6,021 bases of DNA, taken from the NCBI GenBank assembly GCA_024642445.1, contig JAHEBG010000082.1:1-6021 (forward strand), in the 5' to 3' direction. Numbering within the stretch: position 1 is the first letter of the stretch; each line of letters begins with the position of its first letter. The notes under the pieces were generated by a model that was not told the DNA's origin, ran no database searches, and was given only the letters and a program-made list of their open reading frames with translations. Shown piece by piece: positions 1-5,965 of this stretch. Origin of the DNA: Gammaproteobacteria bacterium. GTDB taxonomy: Bacteria > Pseudomonadota > Gammaproteobacteria > Xanthomonadales > Xanthomonadaceae. A program made the position numbers and the translations under genes.

Positions 1-117
1 CTTGCGTTCGAACACATGCACCGCAAAGCCTTGTCCTGCAAGGGTCTGGGCAGCCATTAAACCGGCTGGGCCGCCGCCGATGATCGCGATTTTTTTGGGC
101 TGTACTGCAGCGTGCAT
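1..117 (-). CDS. FAD/NAD(P)-binding oxidoreductase, N-terminal fragment
   Basis: Thirty-nine codons read leftward from the ATG at 117-115 to the window edge, so the gene is partial and lacks its C-terminal bulk. After a short polar lead (MHAAVQPKK) comes a textbook dinucleotide-binding beta-alpha-beta start: a hydrophobic strand, the glycine-rich motif GGGPAGL at residues 14-20, a helix, then a second strand ending in an acidic residue (VHVFER, E37) suited to binding the ribose of FAD. The start is supported by an in-frame stop at 150-148 upstream and no other ATG between. No strong Shine-Dalgarno sequence is visible. The IGGGPAGLMAA wording recalls the TIGR03862/BaiN-like flavoproteins, but a fragment this short also fits other FAD-dependent monooxygenases or reductases. 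FAD binding is well supported; the reaction is not. Confidence 0.8.
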   Translation of the reverse strand, partial: MHAAVQPKKIAIIGGGPAGLMAAQTLAGQGFAVHVFERK

Positions 118-167
118 GCCGAATCCGGTGATAATAAGGGCTTCAGTTTAGAGGAATTGACCCGCCC

Positions 168-656
168 ATGCCGTATACCCCGATATTGGCCACGCTGGCG
201 TATGTGCTTTCGCCCGACAAAAAACAGGTGTTACTGATACACCGCAATGCCCGGGAAAACGACGAGCATCTGGGCAAATACAACGGCCTTGGCGGCAAAG
301 TGGAAGACAACGAAGATGTGGTGGCCAGTATCCGGCGCGAAGTGATGGAGGAGGCGGGCATTGTTTGTGAGCGGATGTCCCTGCGCGGTAGCATTTCTTG
401 GCCGTTCTTCGGGAAAAACGGGGAACACTGGTACGGTCTGATTTTTTTGGTGGAAACGTTTACCGGCACCCCATTGACCCGGAATCCGGAAGGCGATTTG
501 TGCTGGGTGGATGTGGATAAAATCATGGCATTGCCTATGTGGGACGGCGATCGACACTTTCTGCCCTTGGTGTTCGATGACGATCCACGGCCATTTCACG
601 GCGTGATGCCGTACCAAGATGGCAAAATGAAGTCATGGTCTTTCTCAAGAATATAA
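168..656 (+). CDS. Nudix hydrolase, MTH1-like (probable 8-oxo-dGTP diphosphatase)
   Basis: A 162-residue Nudix protein. The Nudix box is complete and canonical at residues 43-65: G43, E49, R57-E58 and E61-E62, with G64 and I65 closing it; the two glutamates should bind Mg2+. Outside the box the protein follows the human MTH1/NUDT1 layout: KYNGLGGK (residues 37-44) matches MTH1 WNGFGGK, including the base-contacting Asn (N39 here). A GTP motif, an E/C/W segment (CWVDVDKI), a MW.. segment with an acidic residue (D128) and a C-terminal FHG motif (143-145) appear in the MTH1 order. MTH1-type enzymes hydrolyse oxidised purine nucleoside triphosphates to monophosphates, keeping 8-oxoguanine out of DNA. 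The ATG at 168 follows GAGGAA at 151-156 with a rather long 11-nt spacing. It is divergent from the flavoprotein gene across 50 bp. Substrate preference is inferred from these motifs, not proven. Confidence 0.87.
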   Translation: MPYTPILATLAYVLSPDKKQVLLIHRNARENDEHLGKYNGLGGKVEDNEDVVASIRREVMEEAGIVCERMSLRGSISWPFFGKNGEHWYGLIFLVETFTGTPLTRNPEGDLCWVDVDKIMALPMWDGDRHFLPLVFDDDPRPFHGVMPYQDGKMKSWSFSRI

Positions 657-688
657 TATAACGCATTGATTTATAGAAAATTGACTGC

Positions 689-706
689 CTGCGTACCGCT
701 GCGTAC
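689..706. repeat. 8-bp direct repeat, one helical turn apart
   Basis: CTGCGTAC occurs at 689-696 and again at 699-706, so the copies repeat at exactly 10 bp. The pair ends 18 bp before the candidate -35 box of the receptor promoter. The repeat itself is directly visible; a role as an activator site is inference. Confidence 0.5.
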
Positions 707-724
707 GGGTATATCGGCTTGCGG

Positions 725-753
725 TTCAATTTAACAAATTATTAAGCTATAAT
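725..753 (+). promoter_or_regulatory. Candidate sigma-70 promoter of the TonB receptor
   Basis: A perfect -10 hexamer TATAAT at 748-753 lies 17 bp downstream of TTCAAT at 725-730, a weak -35 match (three of six). The predicted transcription start is near 760, giving a leader of about 100 nt before the ATG at 863. The weak -35 would fit a promoter needing an activator. Surrounding DNA is AT-rich, so a chance -10 match is possible. Confidence 0.45.
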
Positions 754-755
754 TT
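736..755. promoter_or_regulatory. Inverted repeat overlapping the -10 box, candidate operator
   Basis: AAATTAT (736-742) and ATAATTT (749-755) are perfect reverse complements separated by 6 nt. The right arm covers most of the TATAAT hexamer, which is where a repressor dimer would block RNA polymerase. It does not align well with the Fur 19-mer consensus, so the regulator is unknown. Such arms arise by chance more easily in AT-rich DNA. Confidence 0.35.
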
Positions 756-862
756 CCTGAGCTTACATCCAATTCTGTAACGCACGGATTTGGTGCTACT
801 CGCCTGATAACGGCGCATTTTTACCCACCCCCATCCATTATTCAAATTTTTGAGAGGCTTTC

Positions 863-3118
863 ATGGCAAATATTTCCTTCCGTAAACAGGCATTGGTTGT
901 TGCCATACACGCCGCCGTATTTTCTCCGCTTGCCGCTGCCCAGGACGCGGCAGTGCTCGATAAAATCGAAGTGACGGCCGATCGTCGTGTGGAGAATATC
1001 CAGGACGTTCCTGTTTCGGTCAGCACCGTGAGCGGTGAAAACTTGGATGTGCTGGCCTCAGGCGGCCAGGATGTGCGCTTTCTGTCCGGTCGCACGCCCA
1101 GCCTGAACATTGAATCGTCTTTCGGTCGCGCCTTTCCGCGTTTTTACATCCGCGGTTACGGCAATACCGATTTCCGTTTGAATACCTCGCAGCCGGTGTC
1201 TTTGGTGTACGACGATATCGTGCAGGAAAATCCGATCCTTAAAGGCTTCCCGGTATTCGATGTCGACCAAGTTGAGGTATTGCGTGGTCCACAAGGCACT
1301 TTGTTCGGCCGTAACTCGCCGGCCGGTGTGGTCAAGTTCAATTCAGTCAAGCCATCCGAAGAGGTTCAAGGCTACGGCAAGATTTCTATGGCTTCGTACG
1401 GCGGACTGAATGCCGAAGGCGCCATTGGTGGCGGCTTGAACGACGGTTGGAGCGCGCGCGTATCCGGACTGTACCAGCACCGTGATGATTTCGTTGATAA
1501 CACCTTTACCAATGAAAAAGATGCCTACGAGGGCTATGACGAATTGGCCTTGCGCGCCCAGTTGATGTATCAGGGCGACGGTTTCGAAGCACAATTTGGT
1601 GCGCACTACCGTAATCTGGATGGAACCGCCCGTTTGTTCCGTGCCAACATGATCACTCCAGGCACCAATAACCCGGTTCCTGGTTTTGATCGGAATAAAA
1701 TTTCTATCGATGGCCAGAACGAGCAGCGTTTGAGCCAATTTGGTGCCAACGCCCGTTTGCGCTGGGATTTCGAAGGCTACAGCCTGCATTCCATTACCGG
1801 TTACGAAACCTTGGATACCTTCAGCCGTGGCGATATTGACGGCGGATACGGCGCCTCGTTCCTGCCATCCTCGGGCCCGGGCTTTATTCCGTTCGCCTCC
1901 GAGTCGGCCGATGGCATTCCCGAGCATTCGCAATGGACCCAGGAATTCCGTATTGAAACCAATGGCGATGCAACCGTGAATTGGCAGGCCGGTGTGTTCT
2001 TCTTCAAGGAAGATTACAAGGTCGAAAGCTTTAGCTGGGACACCTTGTTTACGCAATCTTTGGACGGTTACCAACGTATCCGCCAGACCAACGACTCCTG
2101 GGCCGTGTTCGGCGCCACCACATGGGATGTCAGTCCGGATTTCGAACTGCGCGTTGGTGCCCGTTACACCGTGGATAAAAAAGACCTGACCGTTCTGGAT
2201 TACTGGAATACCGGTTTCGTACCGTGCGTACTTCTGGGTAAGTGCACTCTGGCGCAATTGGCTGCGCAGGAGCCGGACGGAGATCTGTCGGCATCGCCGG
2301 AAGATAAGAAATTCAGCTGGGATATGTCGGGTACTTGGAAGCTCAACGAAGACGTTAATGTCTACGCACGCATAGCTACAGGCTACCGTGGCAGCAGCAT
2401 CCAAAGTGCCGGTGCCTTCAATGCCAAGTCCGTGGCCAACCCGGAAACCTCGACCTCGTTCGAAGCCGGCATCAAAGCCGATTTCTGGGATAACCGTGCG
2501 CGTTTGAATGCCGGCGTGTTCTACTACGAAATCAAAGACCAGCAACTGACCGCCGTGGGTGGTGCATTCAATGCCAACATTCTTCTGAATGCCGACAAGT
2601 CGGTTGGTCGCGGCTTTGAGGTCGATTTCCAGGCATACCTGACCGACAATCTGTTGGTGACCTTGGGTACCGGCTACAACGACACCGAAATCCAGGATAA
2701 AAACCTGGCGGTAGCGGTCTGCGCCCAATGCACGGTTACCGATCCTCTGGATTCGTTCGGCGCAGCCCTGATCGATGGCAATGCCCTGCCACAAGCACCG
2801 AAGTGGACCCACAATGTCACCGCACGCTGGGGCATGCCAACCGGTGACGGTGCCGAGTTCTATGTGTTCACCGATTGGGTCTACCGCAGCGAAGTCAATT
2901 TCTTCCTGTATGAATCGGTGGAATTCACCGGCAAGTCGATGGTTGAAGGCGGTCTGCGTGTGGGCTACAACTGGGAAAACGGCAAGTATGATGTGGCACT
3001 GTACGGCCGTAATATCACCAACGAGCTGGCCATCCTCAGTGGCATCGATTTCAACAATCTGACCGGTATGGTCAACGAGCCACGCACTGTGGGTGTTGAG
3101 TTCAAAGCCGGTTTCTAA
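863..3118 (+). CDS. TonB-dependent outer-membrane receptor
   Basis: A complete 751-residue receptor that would carry a scarce ligand such as a siderophore or other large nutrient across the outer membrane using TonB-ExbB-ExbD energy. Residues 1-26 form a Sec signal peptide (basic R7-K8, hydrophobic core, AAA before the likely cut at A26/Q27). The TonB box is around DKIEVTA (33-39), followed by the ENIQDVPVSVS start of the plug. The plug (about 45-158) has RFYIRGYG (93-100) and the signature VEVLRGPQGTLFGRN (137-151). The rest is a 22-strand barrel ending in the expected C-terminal Phe (KAGF). Four cysteines, C455/C461 and C620/C623, are the only ones in the mature chain. GAGAGG at 852-857 precedes the ATG by 5 nt. 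It stands alone with its own terminator; no siderophore, TonB or regulator gene adjoins it, so the ligand is undetermined. Overall style resembles receptors abundant in xanthomonads. Confidence 0.93.
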   Translation: MANISFRKQALVVAIHAAVFSPLAAAQDAAVLDKIEVTADRRVENIQDVPVSVSTVSGENLDVLASGGQDVRFLSGRTPSLNIESSFGRAFPRFYIRGYGNTDFRLNTSQPVSLVYDDIVQENPILKGFPVFDVDQVEVLRGPQGTLFGRNSPAGVVKFNSVKPSEEVQGYGKISMASYGGLNAEGAIGGGLNDGWSARVSGLYQHRDDFVDNTFTNEKDAYEGYDELALRAQLMYQGDGFEAQFGAHYRNLDGTARLFRANMITPGTNNPVPGFDRNKISIDGQNEQRLSQFGANARLRWDFEGYSLHSITGYETLDTFSRGDIDGGYGASFLPSSGPGFIPFASESADGIPEHSQWTQEFRIETNGDATVNWQAGVFFFKEDYKVESFSWDTLFTQSLDGYQRIRQTNDSWAVFGATTWDVSPDFELRVGARYTVDKKDLTVLDYWNTGFVPCVLLGKCTLAQLAAQEPDGDLSASPEDKKFSWDMSGTWKLNEDVNVYARIATGYRGSSIQSAGAFNAKSVANPETSTSFEAGIKADFWDNRARLNAGVFYYEIKDQQLTAVGGAFNANILLNADKSVGRGFEVDFQAYLTDNLLVTLGTGYNDTEIQDKNLAVAVCAQCTVTDPLDSFGAALIDGNALPQAPKWTHNVTARWGMPTGDGAEFYVFTDWVYRSEVNFFLYESVEFTGKSMVEGGLRVGYNWENGKYDVALYGRNITNELAILSGIDFNNLTGMVNEPRTVGVEFKAGF

Positions 3119-3137
3119 GCAAACGGCATAGCGTCTG

Positions 3138-3168
3138 AAAAGGGCCGGGCAACCGGCCTTTTTCTTTT
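3138..3168 (+). terminator. Rho-independent terminator after the TonB receptor
   Basis: An 11-bp stem (3138-3148 with 3153-3163) contains the GC core GGCCGG/CCGGCC and one G-U pair, and is capped by the stable tetraloop GCAA (3149-3152). The T-rich run TTTTTCTTTT at 3159-3168 follows directly. It begins 20 nt after the receptor stop codon. The A-rich left flank (3138-3141) pairs with the T run, so it could also work weakly in reverse. Confidence 0.93.
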
Positions 3169-3200
3169 GCGTTATGCTAATTACACCTCGTTTACCTTTT

Positions 3201-3204
3201 GGAG
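3201..3204 (+). promoter_or_regulatory. Ribosome-binding site that fixes the gpx start
   Basis: GGAG sits 6 nt before the ATG at 3211. A longer reading from TTG at 3199 overlaps this site and would have no room for a ribosome-binding site of its own, so the ATG is preferred. Confidence 0.7.
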
Positions 3205-3210
3205 TGCCGA

Positions 3211-3696
3211 ATGGCCAATGCCTTTGAATTTTCCGCTATCGATATCGACGGCAATCCCCAGGACTTCGCTGACTACAAAGGTCAGGTTTTATTGGTGGTG
3301 AATACCGCGTCCAAATGCGGATTTACCCCGCAATATACCGGCCTGGAAGCGCTTTGGCGTGAGCACAAAGATAAGGGCTTCATGGTGCTGGGCTTTCCCT
3401 GCGATCAATTCGGCCATCAGGAACCGGGCGATGCCGATGAAATCAAGAATTTCTGTTCGCTGAGTTACGACGTGAGTTTTCCGATGTTTTCCAAAGTGGA
3501 AGTCAACGGCAGTGCCGCCCATCCTTTCTACCAGTGGTTAAAGCAGGAGAAATCCGGGCTGCTCGGCATTGGCGCAATCAAGTGGAACTTCACCAAGTTC
3601 CTGATAGGCCGTGACGGTTCGGTACTGAAGCGTTATGCCCCAACCGACAAGCCGGAAGCCATCGAAAAAGACATTCTCAAAGCACTGGCTGCTTAA
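3211..3696 (+). CDS. Glutathione peroxidase (thiol type)
   Basis: A 161-residue cytosolic peroxidase of the GPx family that reduces hydrogen peroxide and organic or lipid hydroperoxides. The peroxidatic residue is C36 in NTASKCGFT, a cysteine rather than selenocysteine. The remaining catalytic tetrad is visible: Q70 in GHQEPG, and W125-N126 in KWNFTKF. The family block GFPCDQFG is at 61-68. C82 in NFCSLSY is placed where thioredoxin-dependent bacterial and plant GPx enzymes carry their resolving cysteine, so thioredoxin may be the true reductant despite the name (inference). There is no signal peptide. It lies 42 nt beyond the receptor terminator and no clear promoter is visible in that short stretch, so it may use an unrecognised promoter or readthrough. 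Its TAA (3694-3696) overlaps the stop codon of the opposing hflD gene. The family call is firm; the reductant is not. Confidence 0.93.
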   Translation: MANAFEFSAIDIDGNPQDFADYKGQVLLVVNTASKCGFTPQYTGLEALWREHKDKGFMVLGFPCDQFGHQEPGDADEIKNFCSLSYDVSFPMFSKVEVNGSAAHPFYQWLKQEKSGLLGIGAIKWNFTKFLIGRDGSVLKRYAPTDKPEAIEKDILKALAA

Positions 3697-4301
3697 TTCA
3701 GCCCCTGCAGTTCACGTGCGGCATCCGCCAGTTTGCCGCGCCATAGAAACAGATCCCAGTAGCTGCCGCCTAACTGTCGCCAAAGCACGGCGGCACGCAG
3801 GCCGGCCAGCAGTGCCGCGCGCACTTCCGCCACCACCTGGCTCTGCGCCAGATACACGGGGTTGCCCTGAACCATGATTTTGGGCCCTAACGGGCTGACG
3901 ATTTCCGCGTAGCAACGGCCCAGCTCGGCCAGAACAACCGGATGGGTGGGGCCGAGCTCAGTGACTTTCGGCTGTACAGCGGCCAACGCGTTCTGCAGCT
4001 GCCCCGGAGCCTGTCGGTTTCGGCTGTATTGTCGCTCCAGATGCAGCATATTGAGGGCTATACGTGTCATCGCGCCGTCACGGGCGGATTCCCCCTGCAG
4101 TTGGCCAAGCAGTTGTTTCAAGCCAGGCTTCAACTGATGCCGATTGCCGAATACCGATTCGGTGTTTTCGGCATCGAAGATGAACAGGCTGTTGATGCAG
4201 GTGGCCAACCGATCGGTTTGCGCTTGGCCCTGATTGGCCATCAGTTGCACCTGCTCAATGGCCTGCAACAAGCCTGCCAATGCTATTGCGCGTTCAATCA
4301 T
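3693..4301 (-). CDS. hflD: HflD family high-frequency-lysogenisation protein
   Basis: A 202-residue, mostly helical protein matching the HflD (YcfC) family in length (E. coli about 213). Hallmarks are [13 protein letters not shown] in the middle and the conserved C-terminal run KIMVQGNP...[24 protein letters not shown], with the [11 protein letters not shown] core near residues 168-178. In E. coli HflD is a peripheral inner-membrane protein that binds lambda CII and hinders its DNA binding; its ordinary role in cells without phage is not settled. The ATG overlaps the mnmA stop in ATGA (4301-4298), and AGGA at 4314-4311 inside mnmA gives a ribosome-binding site 9 nt upstream. It is the last gene of the nudJ-mnmA-hflD block here. 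In many gammaproteobacteria purB follows, but here the convergent gpx gene does. The stop TAA is at 3695-3693. Confidence 0.92.
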   Translation of the reverse strand: MIERAIALAGLLQAIEQVQLMANQGQAQTDRLATCINSLFIFDAENTESVFGNRHQLKPGLKQLLGQLQGESARDGAMTRIALNMLHLERQYSRNRQAPGQLQNALAAVQPKVTELGPTHPVVLAELGRCYAEIVSPLGPKIMVQGNPVYLAQSQVVAEVRAALLAGLRAAVLWRQLGGSYWDLFLWRGKLADAARELQGLN

Positions 4302-5422
4302 GAAAAATTTTCCTGTCGTAATTGGGTTTCCATCGGGGCATTGGTGGTTTCAATCACGGCGCCGCCCAAGCAGACATCGCCATCGTACAGCACCAGCGAC
4401 TGCCCGGGCGTCACGGCGCGCTGTGGGGTATCGAATACCACGGAAAGGCAGCCGTTATCCAGCACATCAACATGGCATGCCACATCCTGTTGTCGGTAAC
4501 GGGTTTTCGCCGTGCATTGAAATGACCGTGCAGGTGCCTGACCGCTGATCCAATGGGCGGATTCACTCTGCAGATGGCTGGAATGCAGCCAATCGGAATC
4601 GATGCCCTGATCGACATAAAGAATATTTCGCTTGATGTCTTTGCCGACCACGAACCAGGGCGCTGCCTGCCGGCCCTTGATGCCACCGATATGCAGGCCT
4701 TCCCGTTGGCCCAGCGTGTAATAGAACACGCCGGAGTGGGTTCCCACGGTTTGTCCGTCGACACTGCGAATATCGCCTGCTTGTGCCGGAAGATACTGCG
4801 ACAGGAAATCCCGGAAATCGCGCTCTCCGATGAAACAGATGCCGGTTGAATCTTTTTTGGCGGCTGTGCCGAAACCGGCCTGAAGTGCCAGTTCACGCAC
4901 TTTGGTTTTCGGCAGATGGCCAATGGGAAACAGTGTGGCAGAAAGTTGCGATTGGCCGAGTTGATGCAGGAAATAGGTCTGGTCCTTGCCGTCATCGACG
5001 CCGCGTACCAGCTGGTATAAGCCATCGCATTCGCGCACTTGCGCGTAGTGGCCGGTGGCAATTTTTTCAGCCCCCAGCTGGCGGGCTTCGTCCAGAAAGG
5101 TTTTGAATTTTATTTCACGATTGCACAGCACATCCGGATTGGGGGTGCGTCCGGCTCTATACTCTGCCAAAAAATGGGTGAATACATCGGCCCAGTAGGC
5201 TTTGGCGAAATTGCGCGAGTAAAACGGAATGCCCAATTTCCCACAAACTGCCAAGGCATCCTTTCGGTCCTGTTCGGCGCGGCATTCGCCGTTGTCTTCT
5301 TCGTCCCAGTTCTGCATGAACAGGCCGGAAACCTCATAGCCCTGTTGCTTCAGCAACAAAGCGCTGACCGACGAATCCACGCCGCCGGATACGCCCAGCA
5401 TGACTTTCATGGCAGCGCTCAC
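4298..5422 (-). CDS. mnmA: tRNA-specific 2-thiouridylase MnmA
   Basis: The enzyme that activates U34 in tRNA-Lys, -Glu and -Gln with ATP and inserts sulfur received from the IscS/Tus relay, giving s2U34. The 374-residue reading is of normal length. The PP-loop SGGVDSS is at 12-18, the catalytic Cys C100 in [11 protein letters not shown], and the second Cys that carries the persulfide C196 in [11 protein letters not shown]. The tRNA/ATP region ATGHYA (122-127), [13 protein letters not shown] (235-247), and the C-terminal beta-barrel ending [18 protein letters not shown] (338-354) are all intact. Two starts are possible: GTG at 5422-5420, overlapping the nudJ stop in GTGA, or ATG at 5410-5408 (residue 5 of this numbering), which opens as [10 protein letters not shown]. 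Neither has a strong ribosome-binding site; I chose the GTG for its coupling geometry. Its TGA overlaps the hflD start. Confidence 0.96.
   Translation of the reverse strand: MSAAMKVMLGVSGGVDSSVSALLLKQQGYEVSGLFMQNWDEEDNGECRAEQDRKDALAVCGKLGIPFYSRNFAKAYWADVFTHFLAEYRAGRTPNPDVLCNREIKFKTFLDEARQLGAEKIATGHYAQVRECDGLYQLVRGVDDGKDQTYFLHQLGQSQLSATLFPIGHLPKTKVRELALQAGFGTAAKKDSTGICFIGERDFRDFLSQYLPAQAGDIRSVDGQTVGTHSGVFYYTLGQREGLHIGGIKGRQAAPWFVVGKDIKRNILYVDQGIDSDWLHSSHLQSESAHWISGQAPARSFQCTAKTRYRQQDVACHVDVLDNGCLSVVFDTPQRAVTPGQSLVLYDGDVCLGGAVIETTNAPMETQLRQENFS
4311..4314 (-). promoter_or_regulatory. Ribosome-binding site of hflD inside mnmA
   Basis: On the minus strand AGGA reads from 4314 to 4311 in the last codons of mnmA, 9 nt before the hflD ATG at 4301. 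With the ATGA overlap this suits re-initiation by ribosomes finishing mnmA. Confidence 0.55.
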
Positions 5423-5880
5423 AGTTGCTGTACCGCGCTTAAGGGGTGAAGCTGGCCGTTCATGAAGTCTTGCAGGGTCTGCCAGACCAAGGGGCTGCGA
5501 TGTCGGTTGCTCAACGCGCGGATATCCTCGGCGGACAGCCAGTGGGCGGCCACAATGCCTTCATCCAGTGTCCGCTCGGGATGGTGGTGCACGGCCGTCG
5601 CGGCAAAAGCCAGGCGTAGATAATGCTGGCCGGTTTCTGGCACCTTCCATTGGTAGGCACCGATGAACGCGTTGATTTCGACCTGCCAAGCGGTTTCTTC
5701 CAGAGTTTCCCTTGCGGCTGCGGCACACAGGGATTCCTCCGGTTCCAGATGGCCGGCCGGCTGGTTGTAGACAGTCAGCCCGGAAACCCGCTCTTCCACC
5801 ATTAAAAAGCGCCCGTCACGCGCCACCACGGTAGCTACGGTGACGTCGGGTTGCCAAAACTTTCCGCTGCGGTAACTCAT
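5419..5880 (-). CDS. nudJ: Nudix hydrolase NudJ-like (phosphatase)
   Basis: A 153-residue Nudix protein matching E. coli NudJ (YmfB) in size, in the wording PDVTVATVV (11-19), VEE (28-30), [13 protein letters not shown] (39-51) and RSPLV (128-132), and in its place just before mnmA. E. coli NudJ removes phosphate from nucleoside tri- and diphosphates and hydrolyses the thiamine precursor HMP-PP. The Nudix box covers 43-65: G43, E49, R57-E58 and E61-E62 are intact, so metal binding should persist. The end of the box is TAW where the consensus wants x-G-hydrophobic, so the usual Gly is A64; T59 also replaces the usual aliphatic residue. Start is ATG at 5880-5878, with no clear Shine-Dalgarno sequence. 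The stop TGA overlaps the mnmA GTG. It is probably the first gene of the operon. Orthology is supported by context; the substrate is inferred. Confidence 0.9.
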   Translation of the reverse strand: MSYRSGKFWQPDVTVATVVARDGRFLMVEERVSGLTVYNQPAGHLEPEESLCAAAARETLEETAWQVEINAFIGAYQWKVPETGQHYLRLAFAATAVHHHPERTLDEGIVAAHWLSAEDIRALSNRHRSPLVWQTLQDFMNGQLHPLSAVQQL

Positions 5881-5965
5881 TTCAAAGGGCTTTGCATTAA
5901 CATCCGTCCATTATCGCCGATTTCGGCCACTTGTATTTTGCGTCTTGATGCCCTATTTATAGACT
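5881..5965. promoter_or_regulatory. 85-bp divergent promoter region of nudJ and the right-edge gene
   Basis: The region must drive nudJ leftward and the right-edge gene rightward. On the minus strand GATAAT (5915-5910) is a five-of-six -10 match about 30 nt before the nudJ ATG, but has no good -35. On the plus strand TTGTAT (5931-5936) and TATTTA (5954-5959) are spaced 17 bp. Two small inverted repeats are visible: GCCGA-TT-TCGGC at 5916-5927 and CAAAG-GG-CTTTG at 5883-5894, the latter immediately upstream of the nudJ start. Individual elements are weak. Confidence 0.35.

Larger units (their letters stand above)
657..862. other. Intergenic regulatory region upstream of the TonB receptor
   Basis: This gap holds no credible gene. 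From left to right I see: no recognisable intrinsic terminator after the Nudix gene; the 8-bp direct repeat CTGCGTAC at 689-696 and 699-706; a candidate sigma-70 promoter at 725-753; an inverted repeat (7-bp arms) at 736-755 overlapping its -10 box; a second inverted repeat TAAGCT/AGCTTA at 743-748 and 760-765; then about 100 nt of putative leader ending in the ribosome-binding site GAGAGG at 852-857. I do not see a good match to the classical Fur box here. Confidence 0.6.

Noticed and set aside
118..167. GATAAT/TATTAT sequences as divergent promoters of the flavoprotein and MTH1-like genes
   Set aside because: The -10-like matches are good but no acceptable -35 element is found on either strand at 16-18 bp, so I do not annotate them.
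681..715. TTGACT at 681-686 as a -35 box for TATATC at 710-715
   Set aside because: The spacing is 23 bp, outside the workable range for sigma-70.
736..755. Fur box in front of the TonB receptor
   Set aside because: The inverted repeat does not line up with the GATAATGATAATCATTATC consensus at enough positions to support Fur.
1343..2812. A 489-codon open frame on the minus strand inside the receptor gene
   Set aside because: It is antisense to a receptor whose signal peptide, plug and barrel signatures are intact throughout. Its translation has no recognisable domain and mirrors the receptor's codon bias.
3199..3210. Extension of gpx to a TTG start
   Set aside because: The GGAG ribosome-binding site lies inside this extension and serves the ATG at 3211; homologues start close to that ATG.
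3716..3741. Hairpin GCGGCA/TGCCGC just after gpx as a terminator
   Set aside because: It has a 10-nt loop and no T run after it, and it lies in hflD coding sequence, so it is probably coincidental.
3942..4499. A 185-codon plus-strand frame opposite hflD and the end of mnmA
   Set aside because: Both minus-strand genes are unmistakable by family motifs and linked by an ATGA overlap; the plus frame looks like a shadow with no family resemblance.
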